The notes under the pieces are model-generated. The model was not told the origin of the DNA, did no database searches, and saw nothing but the letters and a program-made list of their open reading frames with translations. Below, one piece after another: positions 1 to 9,400 of a stretch of DNA of 64,000 nucleotides (positions are counted from its first letter, which is position 1; every line of letters begins with the position of its first letter). Origin of the DNA: Symbiodinium natans (Eukaryota > Sar > Dinophyceae > Suessiales > Symbiodiniaceae); contig CAJNDS010002144.1 of NCBI GenBank assembly GCA_905221605.1, positions 358,647 to 422,646 of the forward strand. The letters are read 5' to 3'. The translations under genes were made by a program, and so were the position numbers.

Positions 1-801
1 TGGGAAAGCAAGTTGCCTATTCAAGACATCATACCGAAATACTTTGAAACGACTGACGACATAATGGCATCGGAGCATAACATCGCCTACACTAACATAA
101 GATGCCGAAATGTAGCAAACGAGATTAGAAACAGGTTAAACAAGAAAGACAAATACGAAGTGGGCGAAATACTCATTGCCAGAAAATGGATTAAACAACC
201 AAGGGTAAATGTAAATCTACGGTATAGAATTACGAGCATAGAACAAGATGAACTCGGAGCGCAAATAACATTACAGAACATAGCAAATGATGAAGATCAG
301 TTTATGCTGTTTGAGGCAATTGTTGATAATAACTTTATATACTCATACTGCGCCACCTGTCATTCAAGTCAGGGAGCGAGTGTAAAGGGGAGTATAACTA
401 TACACGAATACAACTTGCCAATAGCAAGCAGGGAGTGGGTTTGGACGAGTATTACACGCTGTGTTGACTTTAGAAAAGTCAGGTTCTACAACAACGCAAG
501 TTTTGATAAACAAATGGATAAAAACATGATAATGAGATACTTTAAAAACAAGGTGGAGAATTACAAACTACAAGACAGGAAAGCAAGGAGAGAGATAAAC
601 GAGGAGGAATACATAACCCCCGAATGGTGTTTGAAAATGTTTAAAAGCAGGTGCGAGAAATGTAATACATCATTTAATTTTGAAGTGAAGCAAGGTAAGT
701 TATGTAGCAACTTTACAGCTCAGCGTCTATGTAATGATTACGGACATCATTTAGACAATTGTTGTGCTTATTGCTTGTGGTGTAACGTAAGCTCACATTA
801 A
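1..801 (+). CDS. SF1 helicase, C-terminal part, with zinc-binding tail (5' end outside window)
   Basis: The frame is open from the first base, so the true start and the ATP-binding Walker A region lie left of the window; 266 residues are visible. Counting from base 1, TCHSSQG at about residues 119-125 fits helicase motif V and VWTSITR at about 147-153 fits motif VI of superfamily 1 helicases (UvrD/RecD/Pif1-like C-terminal domain). The last 50 residues hold CEKC at about 218-221 and a CC-x2-C-x2-CN cluster after an NDYGHH stretch. That resembles the treble-clef/HNH-like zinc module found on many viral proteins, probably without full nuclease residues. The likely role is DNA unwinding during replication of the integrated element. 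The GIY-YIG gene follows after 43 bp on the same strand. No intron is seen, and the codons are AT-rich compared with the rest of the window. SF1 helicases occur in Polinton-like viruses, transpovirons and giant viruses, so the exact family is open. Confidence 0.8.
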   Translation, partial: WESKLPIQDIIPKYFETTDDIMASEHNIAYTNIRCRNVANEIRNRLNKKDKYEVGEILIARKWIKQPRVNVNLRYRITSIEQDELGAQITLQNIANDEDQFMLFEAIVDNNFIYSYCATCHSSQGASVKGSITIHEYNLPIASREWVWTSITRCVDFRKVRFYNNASFDKQMDKNMIMRYFKNKVENYKLQDRKARREINEEEYITPEWCLKMFKSRCEKCNTSFNFEVKQGKLCSNFTAQRLCNDYGHHLDNCCAYCLWCNVSSH

Positions 802-844
802 AAGAGGTTTAAAGAAATGGTGCGTTAAGATAATTAATAGTATA

Positions 845-1465
845 ATGCGTGAAAATAAGTACCAAAAGGGCAAAATATACAAAATAACCGATGTGGCGTA
901 TAATGACTGCTACTACGGGTCAACTATTGAACCGCTGACGAAACGGATGATACACCACAAGCATAAATATTTCAACCAGAATACATGGCAAGAAACATGC
1001 GTAAGAAGTGTAAATAACATCTTTAATAAATACGGTTTTGAAAACTGCAAAATTGAATTAGTTGAAAACTTCCCATGTGCATCCAAAGAAGAATTAGTTA
1101 AGCGCGAAGGTCATTACATAAAAGATAACGAGTGCGTAAACAAACAATCTAATGTAGCGGGGCGAACTAAGGAGGAATACAGACACGAAGAGCGTGATAA
1201 ACTCAATGTGCGCTCAAAAGAATATTACAGAAACCATGTGGAAGAAAGATGTGCATACCAAAAAGAATACAGCAAGAACAATGTTGAAAAGATAAGACAG
1301 CAAAAATTGAATTATCGTGAGCGAAACAAGGAAACCCTCACAACGCCTATCTCGTGCGGATGTGGTCTGGTTTTCCAACAACGCTCCCGAACCCGCCACG
1401 AAAAATGCAAGAAGCATCAAGAATGGTTAAAACAACAAGAACAACAAACCGAACAATCAGAATAG
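845..1465 (+). CDS. GIY-YIG endonuclease with C-terminal C2H2-like zinc finger
   Basis: This is a complete 206-residue protein starting at ATG 845. The GIY half is KIYKI (residues 10-14) and the YIG half is YYGST (23-27). The expected catalytic arginine is in the KRMIHHKH segment (R34) and the catalytic glutamate in the REGHYI segment (E88). Residues 105-165 are charged and rich in Tyr/Arg/Lys repeats, probably a helical DNA-binding linker. At the end, C171-x-C173 with H185-x5-H191 forms a short zinc finger of the kind seen on GIY-YIG proteins of giant viruses and virophages. The enzyme would nick or cut DNA, either in element mobility or as a selfish homing-type gene. It sits between the helicase and the integrase in the same direction. 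All key residues are present, so the gene looks functional. Confidence 0.88.
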   Translation: MRENKYQKGKIYKITDVAYNDCYYGSTIEPLTKRMIHHKHKYFNQNTWQETCVRSVNNIFNKYGFENCKIELVENFPCASKEELVKREGHYIKDNECVNKQSNVAGRTKEEYRHEERDKLNVRSKEYYRNHVEERCAYQKEYSKNNVEKIRQQKLNYRERNKETLTTPISCGCGLVFQQRSRTRHEKCKKHQEWLKQQEQQTEQSE

Positions 1466-1490
1466 AAATAATAATATCTTGTTTATTATA

Positions 1491-2408
1491 ATGACTTCTA
1501 AACAAGATATTATCCGCAATGTTTATTATGACCGCTCAGGGTTTGGGAGTAAGGCAACAACCCTACAAGATGCTCAAAAGAAAGATGCCAGTATCACGAA
1601 AGAAGATGTTGAGGAGTTTTTTAGAAAGAACATTGAAGAGAAAAGAAAACCGCGTGGTGAGAATAGTTTTGTAGCACCCCACGCGCATTTTGAATATCAG
1701 GTGGATTTATTCTTTATAAGCAAAAATGATTTAGGAAACCAAAAATTTAGAATTGGGTTGGTTTTAATTGATATTTTCAGTAAATATGCTACTGTTATAC
1801 CTATTAAGAGTAAAGAACCTCCTGATGTATTCGCGGGAATAATGGAAGGACTACAAAAAATGGGCGATAAACCGAAGATGTTTTACAGTGACGAGGAAGG
1901 GAGTTTGTATAGTAAAACAATTATAGGATATTTGGAGGGTGAGAAAATTGAGATACATAGAACAAGAGGGCATCCAGCGTTTGCGGAGCGTTTTATAAGA
2001 ACATATAAAGATATGCTGTTTAAGCGGGTTGAAGCAGATGAAAAAAAGGGTAAGCAAAATATACAGTGGATAGATTATAATTTGGAAATCTTATTAACCT
2101 ATAATAATAAAATGGTTTCGTCAGCGACTAAAATGACACCATTAGAAGCAAGGAAAAAGAAAAATGAATTTGAAGTTAAATTGAATATATCTTTACAAGC
2201 AAAGCGTAATAGAACATACCCCGAAATAGAGGTGGGAGATAGTGTTAAAATAATGCGCAAAAAAGGCATTAGTGAAAAGGAACGCACCAGTCATTGGGTT
2301 AAAACTCCCCAGGAAGTAAAGCGAATAGATAAAAAGTTAGGTCAAAACTATTACTACTTAGATAATGAGAATAGCGGTTATTTGCGACACGAATTATTAA
2401 AGGTGTAA
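1491..2408 (+). CDS. rve-type DDE integrase of Polinton-like/virophage type
   Basis: This integrase of about 305 residues would insert the element into host DNA. I chose ATG 1491; the frame extends four codons upstream only through a TTG. The N-terminus (YYD-x-SGFGS, residues 12-20, then a region around ITKEDVEEFF) matches the pattern before the catalytic core in Polinton and virophage integrases. The core has D72 in YQVDLFF, D134 in FYSDEEG and E166 in FAERFIRTYKD, a DDE triad with 31 residues between the second D and E, slightly shorter than the usual 35. Residues from about 245 (VGDSVKI ... LRHELLKV) look like the small C-terminal SH3/chromo-like integrase domain. No stop or frameshift interrupts it. 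In Polintons and mavirus-type virophages the integrase lies near one end of the element, which agrees with the loss of element-like sequence soon after this gene. Confidence 0.9.
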   Translation: MTSKQDIIRNVYYDRSGFGSKATTLQDAQKKDASITKEDVEEFFRKNIEEKRKPRGENSFVAPHAHFEYQVDLFFISKNDLGNQKFRIGLVLIDIFSKYATVIPIKSKEPPDVFAGIMEGLQKMGDKPKMFYSDEEGSLYSKTIIGYLEGEKIEIHRTRGHPAFAERFIRTYKDMLFKRVEADEKKGKQNIQWIDYNLEILLTYNNKMVSSATKMTPLEARKKKNEFEVKLNISLQAKRNRTYPEIEVGDSVKIMRKKGISEKERTSHWVKTPQEVKRIDKKLGQNYYYLDNENSGYLRHELLKV

Positions 2409-2700
2409 ACAAAGTCTTTATTTTCATAGTCTATTCCTGATTTTGGAGTGTTTTGTTTGTCGTTTCGCTCTTTTCTTGGTTTTTCTTTCTTCCGTAATAT
2501 GTTTGGCTATATGGTTTGTATCAGGTGTTGAAAAATTGAGTTTTTTCAGAATTGTCCTTAGAGTTTCCGAGAAACTATTTACTCTTATACTCTATTCCTG
2601 ATTTTATGTGTTCCTTTTTTGTGGTTTATGGAAATGTATACATATTTGTTGTGTTTTAAGGGTTTTCCCACCAAAAAACGCACAAACAAAAAAGGCAAAA
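2409..2700. mobile_element. Putative right-end region of the Polinton-like element
   Basis: AT-rich non-coding DNA follows the integrase stop and grades near 2650-2700 into host-like sequence with CCTAAAC motifs. It holds an exact 15-bp direct repeat, TCTATTCCTGATTTT, at 2430-2444 and 2591-2605, possibly part of a terminal repeat or subterminal protein-binding sites. The matching left terminal repeat would be outside the window, so the exact boundary and target duplication cannot be set here. Confidence 0.45.
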
Positions 2701-3310
2701 AAGAAGCCGTAAAACCCTCCCTCCCAAACGAAAACTAAACACTAAACCTAAAACCTGAACACTAAACCTAAAATCTCTGCCCAGCAAAGCTCCACAGCGT
2801 CTGAATGATAGGAAGAGCCGACTAATCAGCCAGCCTTTCAAGGACAGGAAGAGCCGGTGGCTCTCAACCAAACTCCTCAACCCCTTAACTGAAACCAAAA
2901 CACACCCTGAGATCCCCAAGTCTACCTAACCCAAGACAAACCAAAAGGGACTTGCGGCGTCTGGAACTCACGCAAGTCGTTGTGGTCCTGTCGCGTCCGG
3001 AGGTGATGAATCTTCGAAGTGTGAGGGCTTAAGAAAGCTCAGCGAATGCAAAACAGCGACACCCAAAGTTCAATTCTCTCTTTTGCGCCCCACATCCCGC
3101 GGACTTCGGTGCTCTGCCGTGGTCCGACATCTATCTGACCACGCTTGCTAAACAAACGGGTAGATGCTACTCTGGAGGCTCGAGGTGTGAGACAAAAGGT
3201 GTCACTCAACGCCGGCGTTCTTATTCACCTGCAGGGGCAGTTGGCGCCAAAAGAGACGTCAAAACAAAAGATGACAACTACATCATCAGGAACAGCAGCA
3301 ACTGGTTCGA
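2701..3310. other. Host-like spacer, no gene recognised
   Basis: Begins with a few degenerate telomere-like motifs (2720-2775), then mixed-composition DNA. AGGAAGAGCCG occurs at about 2810 and again at about 2846. No convincing coding signal is seen, although it may include downstream parts of the minus-strand gene proposed at 3312-3953. Confidence 0.4.
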
Positions 3311-3311
3311 T

Positions 3312-3953
3312 CTAGAACTGCCTTGTCAAGAGCCTCTTGAAACTTGACAATGCCAGCAAGCGCTGCGACGAAAGCCATGAAACCGCCACCCCATGCTTTG
3401 ATGGAGCTCCATGCGATGGTGGCTTCCCTCCACTCTTTTCCTTAATGCTTGATGGGCACGCTGAAACCTTTAGCGTTTTCACGACTTTTGCTTCGAGAAA
3501 CAAGAATAAGAGGCAAGCACCGAGCGTCTATACTCAGCGAGGAAGGTATCCCACTTTGACTCCAAGCTATCGACCTTTTTCTCCAAGCCATCGAACCTCT
3601 TCTCCAGTGAGTCGACCTTGCTCTCCAACTTTTTCACGGCCTCCAACACTTCCCGGTTCGCTGTGAAGAACTGACGGCGATGCAGCCGAAAGGGCAGCGT
3701 CATGCTGCGGAGCGACATGACACGAATGTCGTGTCTTCTACTTGCTTCTACTATTGCTCGAGAAAGCTGCAGTACTCACGATGGAAAACGTGGACGTGGA
3801 TGAACGGCTATTCTGGACATCGCAAACAAGCAGGCATACCGCAGCCGATTGCCGCTCCGAAATCTCTAGCAAAACCCGCGTCAAGCGTGGAAGGCACGCC
3901 ACATCATTGAAGAAGCAGGTGATGTAGCCAGCCCATAGCAAAGGTTTTAACAA
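3312..3953 (-). CDS. Possible spliced gene with a coiled-coil exon
   Basis: On the minus strand, about 3560-3665 encodes a clear heptad pattern: an AVKKLESKVDSLEKRF unit is followed by two further LEKKVDSLE-like repeats, flanked by FTANREVLE and WDTFLAEY. This is typical of a short coiled coil and unlike the simple-repeat shadows elsewhere. Upstream on the same strand, the open frame at 3738-3953 (LPRLTRVLLEISERQSAAVCLLV...) runs into CGTGAGTACTGCAG (3780 down to 3767), a near-consensus 5' splice site. Candidate acceptors (CCGCAG, GCCGTCAG) lie just before the coiled-coil exon. I infer at least two exons. The protein family is unknown, and a chance or pseudogene frame is possible. Confidence 0.35.
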
Positions 3954-4027
3954 GTTCTAAATATTCCTCATTAGGTACGGGTTGCTTTCGAAATTACGAT
4001 TGTGTTTTGGATCTTGGCTTGGGTTTT

Positions 4028-4510
4028 GGGATGTGCTTTGTGTTTTGGATTGTGTTATGGGATTTGTTGAGGATATTGGGAGGTGTTTGTGTATTGCAGG
4101 ATTTAAGGGTTGAAATCTTAGGCGGTTTGAAAAATGGGGTGAAAGCGTAGGGGGGGGTATAGGATGTGAGGTGTGGGGGAAGCGGTTGTTTTGCTTTTTG
4201 TTCTGCTCTGGGGTTTAATATTGAGTTGGTATGTGCTTTGTGTTTTGGTGTTTTGGAAGGTTGAGGTGTGGGGGAAGGAGGTTCTTTTGATTTGTCCTTT
4301 GCTATGGGACTTTGTGTTGAGTTGGGATGTGCTTTGGGTTTTGGATTGTGTTTTGGATTGTTGTTTGGGGTTGGTAGGTTGCTTTGTTTCGGGATTGTTG
4401 TGTTGATTGTTGGGAGGTGCTTTGTGTGTTCAGGGATTTAAGGGTTGAAATCTTAGGCGGGTTGAGAAATGGGGTGAAAGCGTAGGGGGGAGTATAGGGT
4501 ATGAGGTGTG
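4028..4510. repeat. GT-rich region with a 335-bp tandem duplication
   Basis: GGATTTAAGGGTTGAAATCT begins at 4099 and again at 4434, and the following 75 or so bases are nearly identical in both copies. Inside, a degenerate unit related to GGGATGTGCTTTGTGTTTTGG recurs at about 4028, 4230 and 4323. The open frame at 4173-4406 is a translation of this repeat and is not called as a gene. Confidence 0.7.
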
Positions 4511-4568
4511 GGGTTAGCCTATGCTTGCTCGAAGATGGGCATGTCCCGACATTCGCCCGGGCGAAACC

Positions 4569-4860
4569 CTAAACCCTAAACCCTCTAAACCCTGACCCCG
4601 ATGAACCCTAAACCCTAAAATCCTAAAAGCCTAAAATCCTAAACCCTAAACCCTGTTCCGTGTGCATTTCAAGGACGTGGCTTGTCGTCGCTCTCAGGCA
4701 CAAGGGAGATGAAGAACAAACACAAGAGTCATTCAAGTTTTCCCTGAAACCCTCAACTGTCCACCAGCACCCTAAACCCTAAACCCTAAACCCTAAACCC
4801 TAAACCCTAAACCCTAAACCCTAAACCCTAAACCCTGAACCCTGAACCCTGAACCCTGAA
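4569..4860 (-). repeat. Interstitial telomere arrays, C-rich strand on plus
   Basis: A degenerate CCCTAAA patch (4569-4649) is followed, after a unique stretch of about 120 bp, by a clean array at 4770-4860 that ends in four CCCTGAA variants. Confidence 0.9.
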
Positions 4861-5013
4861 CTTGGTCTTCGGCCTGAACTCCTTCCTTCCCTCCGGCCCT
4901 TAGAACTATAGCCACTTGAGTATTGTGTATATTCACCTGGGTTTAGGGTTGAGAGTTCGGGGTTTTATATCAGAAACTCACCATCATTCCACAAGGAATC
5001 TGGACCCAAGCAT

Positions 5014-5145
5014 GGCCTAGAAATAAAAGGGCACCCTTTTGCTTTAAGGGGGCTTCATCAGGGAGCCCCTAAACCCTAAACCCTAAACCCTAAACCCAAA
5101 GCCCCTAGTAACAAAGAGGAATAAGGGCCTTCTCTGGTCCCAGGA
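5014..5145 (+). repeat. Dispersed repeat family G, copy 1, containing a telomere array
   Basis: Shares GGGCACCCTTT, a following GG-CTTCA stretch, AGGAATAAGGGC and GGCCTTCTCTGG with copies at 5152-5250 and 41505-41615. In this copy four CCCTAAA units (5067-5098) sit in the middle; the neighbouring copy has no such array. Confidence 0.65.
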
Positions 5146-5151
5146 GTAACA

Positions 5152-5250
5152 CAAGCCTAAACAAGGGCACCCTTTCAGGTTTCAAGGAGGCTTCAGAAGG
5201 GAACCCAAGCCCTTCAAAAAGAAGGGGTTGAGGGCCTTCTCTGGGTCCTA
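5152..5250 (+). repeat. Dispersed repeat family G, copy 2, no telomere array
   Basis: Runs AGCCTAAACAAGGGCACCCT ... GGCTTCAGAAGGGAACCC ... GAGGGCCTTCTCTGGGTCC. It is a direct tandem neighbour of copy 1 at about 138 bp spacing. Confidence 0.65.
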
Positions 5251-5273
5251 TAGGAAAACATACAATCCTAAAA

Positions 5274-5399
5274 TATAGGGGTCGGAAGGATTGCTGCTTT
5301 TCCCTTATGGTCCATGATCATTCTACTATAAAAACCCCCCCAGCCCCCCCCCAAAAAAAAAAAAAAGAAAAAAAAATGCAATTATCAAGGCCCCTATAC
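5274..5399 (-). mobile_element. MITE-like family C, copy with expanded A and C runs
   Basis: Bounded by TATAGGGGTC (5274) and GGCCCCTATA (ending about 5398), short terminal inverted repeats. Read on the minus strand it follows the family order: TATAGGGGCCTTGATAATT, T-run, G-run, TATAGTAGAATGATC, GACCATAAGGGAA. The internal T/G tract is expanded here to about 25 T and 17 G bases. Confidence 0.55.
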
Positions 5400-5487
5400 T
5401 GCAGCCCCTATGCGCGAGGCTCGGTCTGGGACTCGTGCTTGACAATGCCGCCAGGACTGCAAAGACGATCGAGGCGGGCCTGGGAGG

Positions 5488-5763
5488 GTGTTTAGGGTTT
5501 AGGGTTTAGGGTTTAGGGTTAGGGAACTCAAGCCTACTTGGCTAAATCCCCAGCTGACAAACCCTGGTAAGCGCTAAGCCCCAAGCCCTAAACCCGAACC
5601 CTGAACCCTAAACCCCTGACCAACCAGCCTCATGACCTTGAAGCCCGTGAAGAAACCAGTGCAGCCGGAGGGAGCGCTGGTTGGGCTCCGGGTCTTCTCA
5701 GGGAGGTCGGGGCTTGCGGGTTGATAAGGGTTTAGGGTTTAGGGTTTAGGGTTTAGGGTTTCA
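5488..5763 (+). repeat. Two short interstitial telomere arrays
   Basis: TTTAGGG runs at 5488-5526 and 5728-5763, separated by about 200 bp that include a short degenerate CCCTAAA patch (5588-5615) in the opposite orientation. Confidence 0.9.
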
Positions 5764-6152
5764 GGGGGTTTTATCGGTGTGTTTGGGTGCTGGCAGTGCC
5801 ATATCTTCGAGGCGGAGGGATCTGATCTGTGGGTCTGTAGCTGGGAAATCGAGTGGAGTCGAGTCAACAGTGCCATTCTGCATTGAAGGCTTACAAAGGC
5901 CTTATCGGATTTGCTGAAGTTGTAGATGGCTGGATGTTTTCATGTGTTATTTTTAGAAGTTGTTTGAGGGGCCCAGTTCCTGCACAATTTCGGCAAGCCA
6001 GATAAACTCACCGGAAGCATGGGTTTCGGATCCTTGAACGCGCGGCGAACCCTAATCTCTGAACCATGAGGGCCCCGAACCATCCAGGACCCCCTGCACC
6101 CGAAACCGCCCAACGAAAAGAAAGCTCAGCCGTCCGTGGAAGACCTCGCGCA

Positions 6153-6655
6153 CCCCTAAACCCTAAACCCTAAACCCCAAACCCCAAACCCCAAACCCTG
6201 CACAACCCTAAACCCTAAACCCCAAACCCCAAACCCCAAACCCTGCACAACCCTAAACCCTGGTGCTTCTGTTCATCTGGCAGCTGCGGTTCCCGTGCGC
6301 CGCAATAACAAAGTGGAAAATGGTGAACGGCATGAGCCGCAAACAACCCTCTAAACACAATCATCACGTGGCTCATGTGCTCTCTCCTTGTCACACCTAT
6401 CCCTCAACCAAGCATCCACAGATCAACTGCACGCCTGGTCACCAAGCCCCAAAACCAATAGAACTCTAAACAAAACCCATAAGCCCCTAACTTCACAACT
6501 CATGAACCCTTTCAAACCCAAACCCGAGACCTTAAACCCACGCCACCTAAACCCTAAATCCCAAAAACCCTAAACCCCTAAACCCTGAATCCCCAAACCC
6601 TAAACCCCTAAACCCCTGAACCCAAAACCCTAAACCCTAAACCTTAAACCCCTGA
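6153..6655 (-). repeat. Interstitial telomere arrays with CCCCAAA variants
   Basis: 6153-6262 mixes CCCTAAA and CCCCAAA and contains an internal duplication of a CCCTGCACAACCCTAAACCC block. 6545-6655 is a degenerate array with CCCCTAAA units. Confidence 0.85.
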
Positions 6656-6773
6656 AGGTAAGTCCCAAAAAAAACTGGGCTCTGGGGACCCCTACGCCAA
6701 CTCCATTCCTGCGCAGCTCCGCAACCTGGCAGTACAAAGGGTTCGGGCGCCTGCTCTCCCTAGCGCACCTGAG

Positions 6774-6924
6774 TAGGGTTTAGGGTTTAGTGTTTAGGGT
6801 TTAGGGTTTAGGGTGTAGGGGGCCTAGGGTTTTGGGTTTAGGGTTTAGGGTTTAGGGTTCAGGGGTTAGGGTGTAGGGAATAAGGGGGCCTAGGGTTGTA
6901 GGGTTTATAGGGTTTAGGGATTCT
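6774..6924 (+). repeat. Degenerate interstitial telomere array
   Basis: TTTAGGG units with many interruptions (GGGCCTAGGG, GGGTGTAGGG). The 600 bp that follow (6925-7520) have no gene I recognise. Confidence 0.85.
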
Positions 6925-7520
6925 CGGGCCTTAAAGGACTTGCCATATGGGCAGTTCTCCAAATTAGGTTTACTTTGTACGTTAATTTGGCGTGCTTATC
7001 CCTAAACAGCCTCAATAATTGTGGGAACCTAGAGGCCATGAGAAACCCCGTAAACCCCAAACCCTAAGGCTGTTAGAGAGCCTCCGACTAGGCGGGCCTC
7101 ACAAATCACAAAACTAAACTCGAAAAGCCTACAAACACTAAACGCTAAATCCGAAACCCGAAACCCTAAAACCCCAAGCCCTGGATCTGGAGGTGGCCGT
7201 TTTGAAGGGGGTCCCGGGCTCAAACGCCATTTCTGGCCCAACCTTGTCTGGGACCCCTGAGATTTTCCCCTAAAACCCCACTCAAAATCCCATGAGACCC
7301 CCTGACATGGAAGAAGTGTTTGGAAGCGGGCTGTTGACTTTCAAGGCCTCAACCCAAAAAGGAATAGGTTTGGGTGGTTTTGCCACCTGAGACGTCGTGG
7401 GGTGGGATAAAAGTGTTCGATGGCCCTCCACTATCGGGCCACAGCTGCTCCTCGCGTTTCGCGAAGCTGCCGAAGCGAGTCTGCATCCCAACATTCACGG
7501 CTTCTGCGCCATTTCACAGC

Positions 7521-8063
7521 AAACCCTACACCCCACACCCCAAACCCTAGTCCGCAAACCCTAAACCCGAAACCCTGAAAACCCTAAACCCTAAACCCCA
7601 AACCCTAAATCCCAAACCCTAAACCCCAAACCCTAAACCCCAAACCCTAAACCCCAAACCCTGAAAACCCTAAACCCTAAACCCTAAACCGCAGACCCTA
7701 AACCCTAACCCCAGACCCTAAACTCCAAACCCTAAACCCCAAACCCCAAACCCCAAACCCTAAACCCTAAACCCTAAACCCTGAAACCCTAAACCCCAAA
7801 CTCCAAACCCCAAACCCTAAACCCCAAACCCTAAACCCTAAACTCTAAACCCCAAACCCTAAACCCCAAACCCTAAACCCCAAACCCTAAACCCCAAACC
7901 CCAAACCCCAAACCCTAAACCCCAAACCCCAAACCCCAACCCCCAAACCCTAAACCCTAAACCCCAAACCCTAAACCCCAAACCCTAAACCCCAAACCCC
8001 GAACCCTAAACCCCAAACCCTAAACCCTAAACCCTAAACCCTAAACCCTAAACCCCAAACCCT
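7521..8063 (-). repeat. Large interstitial telomere array, about 540 bp
   Basis: Among the longest arrays in the window. CCCTAAA alternates with CCCCAAA in an irregular pattern, with rare CCCCGAA and CCCTGAAA. It is followed by an 83-bp unique spacer and then an array in the opposite orientation (8146). Confidence 0.95.
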
Positions 8064-8145
8064 CTGGGCTCCCCCGGCTATGCGCTCCACAGTCGGTGCC
8101 AGCGACGGCGCTTCAAGCGCCCCAAGCAGCTCGGAAGCCTCTAGT

Positions 8146-8344
8146 GGGTTTAGGGTTTAGGGTTTAGGGTTTAGGGTTTAGGGTTTAGGGTTTAGGGTTT
8201 AGGGTTTAGGGTTTAGGGTTTAGGGCTAGTCACTATACGGTTTAGGGTTTAGGGTTTAGGGTTTGCGGTCTAGGGTTTAGGGTTTAGGGCTAGTCGCCAT
8301 AGGGTTTCGGGTTTAGGGTTTCGGGGCCGAGGGTCCAGAGTTTG
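8146..8344 (+). repeat. Interstitial telomere arrays with a repeated boundary motif
   Basis: About 11 clean TTTAGGG units (8146-8225), then more at 8239-8290. The boundary sequence TAGGGCTAGTCACTATA (8221) recurs as TAGGGCTAGTCGCCATA (8285), so the second sub-array lies between two near-identical 17-mers. Confidence 0.9.
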
Positions 8345-8713
8345 GGGGTCCAGGGTTTAGGAATTAGGGTTTTGTGGCTCTATAGGGTTAAAGCTAGTGG
8401 AGGGGTTGGGGTTTAGGGTTTAGGGGTTGATAGAGCGTCGTTTACGTGGACTCTGAACCCCCTAAACCCTCTAAACATCTCTAAACCTATAAATCATTCC
8501 TAAGGCCGTTACAGACGCTCAACCCTAAAAGTGCTACACTGTGAACCCTAAACCCTGAACACCTTGAACCCAAAACAATAAAATCCTGCCCCTAAACCCT
8601 GAGCCCTAAATCCTAAACGCCGGATTTGGCTGGGCAACGTTTAGGGGCTGTGTGGCTTTAGGAGGGTCTTCAAGTCTCATAGATCGCTGGCGGATCCAAG
8701 GTTTGGAGCTACC

Positions 8714-8937
8714 TAGGGTTTAGGGTTTAGGGTTTAGGGTTTAGGGTTTAGGGCTTAGGGTTTAGGATTTAGGGCTTATGGGGTTTAGGGCTTGGGGTTT
8801 GGAGACTTATTCGGGTGCAGGGGTTGCTGTGTTGAAGGTTTAGGGTCTTGGGTTCGCGAACCAACCCAAGCGCTACCCCAAAACCCCAAACGATAAACCC
8901 TAAACCCTAAACCCTAAACCCCAAACCCTAAACCCTG
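8714..8937. repeat. Two opposed interstitial telomere arrays
   Basis: G-rich 8714-8800 and C-rich 8878-8937, with about 75 bp between them. Confidence 0.85.
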
Positions 8938-9046
8938 CTTGGTGTTTTGTGCAGCAGATCGCTTCAGACCGCGCGTTCGCTAGGCGAAGATGAGGCTGAG
9001 CGCTCCTAGGCGGCCCTTTGGAGGCTACGTGTGAACTCCCTGAAGC

Positions 9047-9290
9047 CTAAACCCTAAACCCTAAACCCTAAACCCTAAACCCTAAACTTGGGTTCTGAGT
9101 GCCCTGAATCAGGAATTGCCGAACCAAATACACGGGGCGTCCTTGATGAGATAGATAGAAAGTAAGCCTAAACCCTAAACGGTACACCCTACACTGTAAA
9201 CCCAAGACCCGAGACCCTAAACCCTAAACCCTAAACCCTAAACCCTAAACCCTAAACCCTAAACCCTAAACCCTAAACCCCACCCCCTAG
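9047..9290 (-). repeat. Interstitial telomere arrays
   Basis: CCCTAAA arrays at 9047-9088 and 9167-9290; the second ends in nine clean units. Confidence 0.9.
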
Positions 9291-9400
9291 AAGAAACCTC
9301 AGCCTCAATTCATGTTGGTGAGACTTCGGAGGCCCCTTACTTCGCCGTGCAAGGCGTGCAGAAGCCGTGGGGCGTGAAGGCTTCCGACTCCTCCTCGGGA

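Noticed and set aside
1479-1490. Upstream TTG start for the integrase
   Set aside because: It adds only four residues before a good ATG at 1491.
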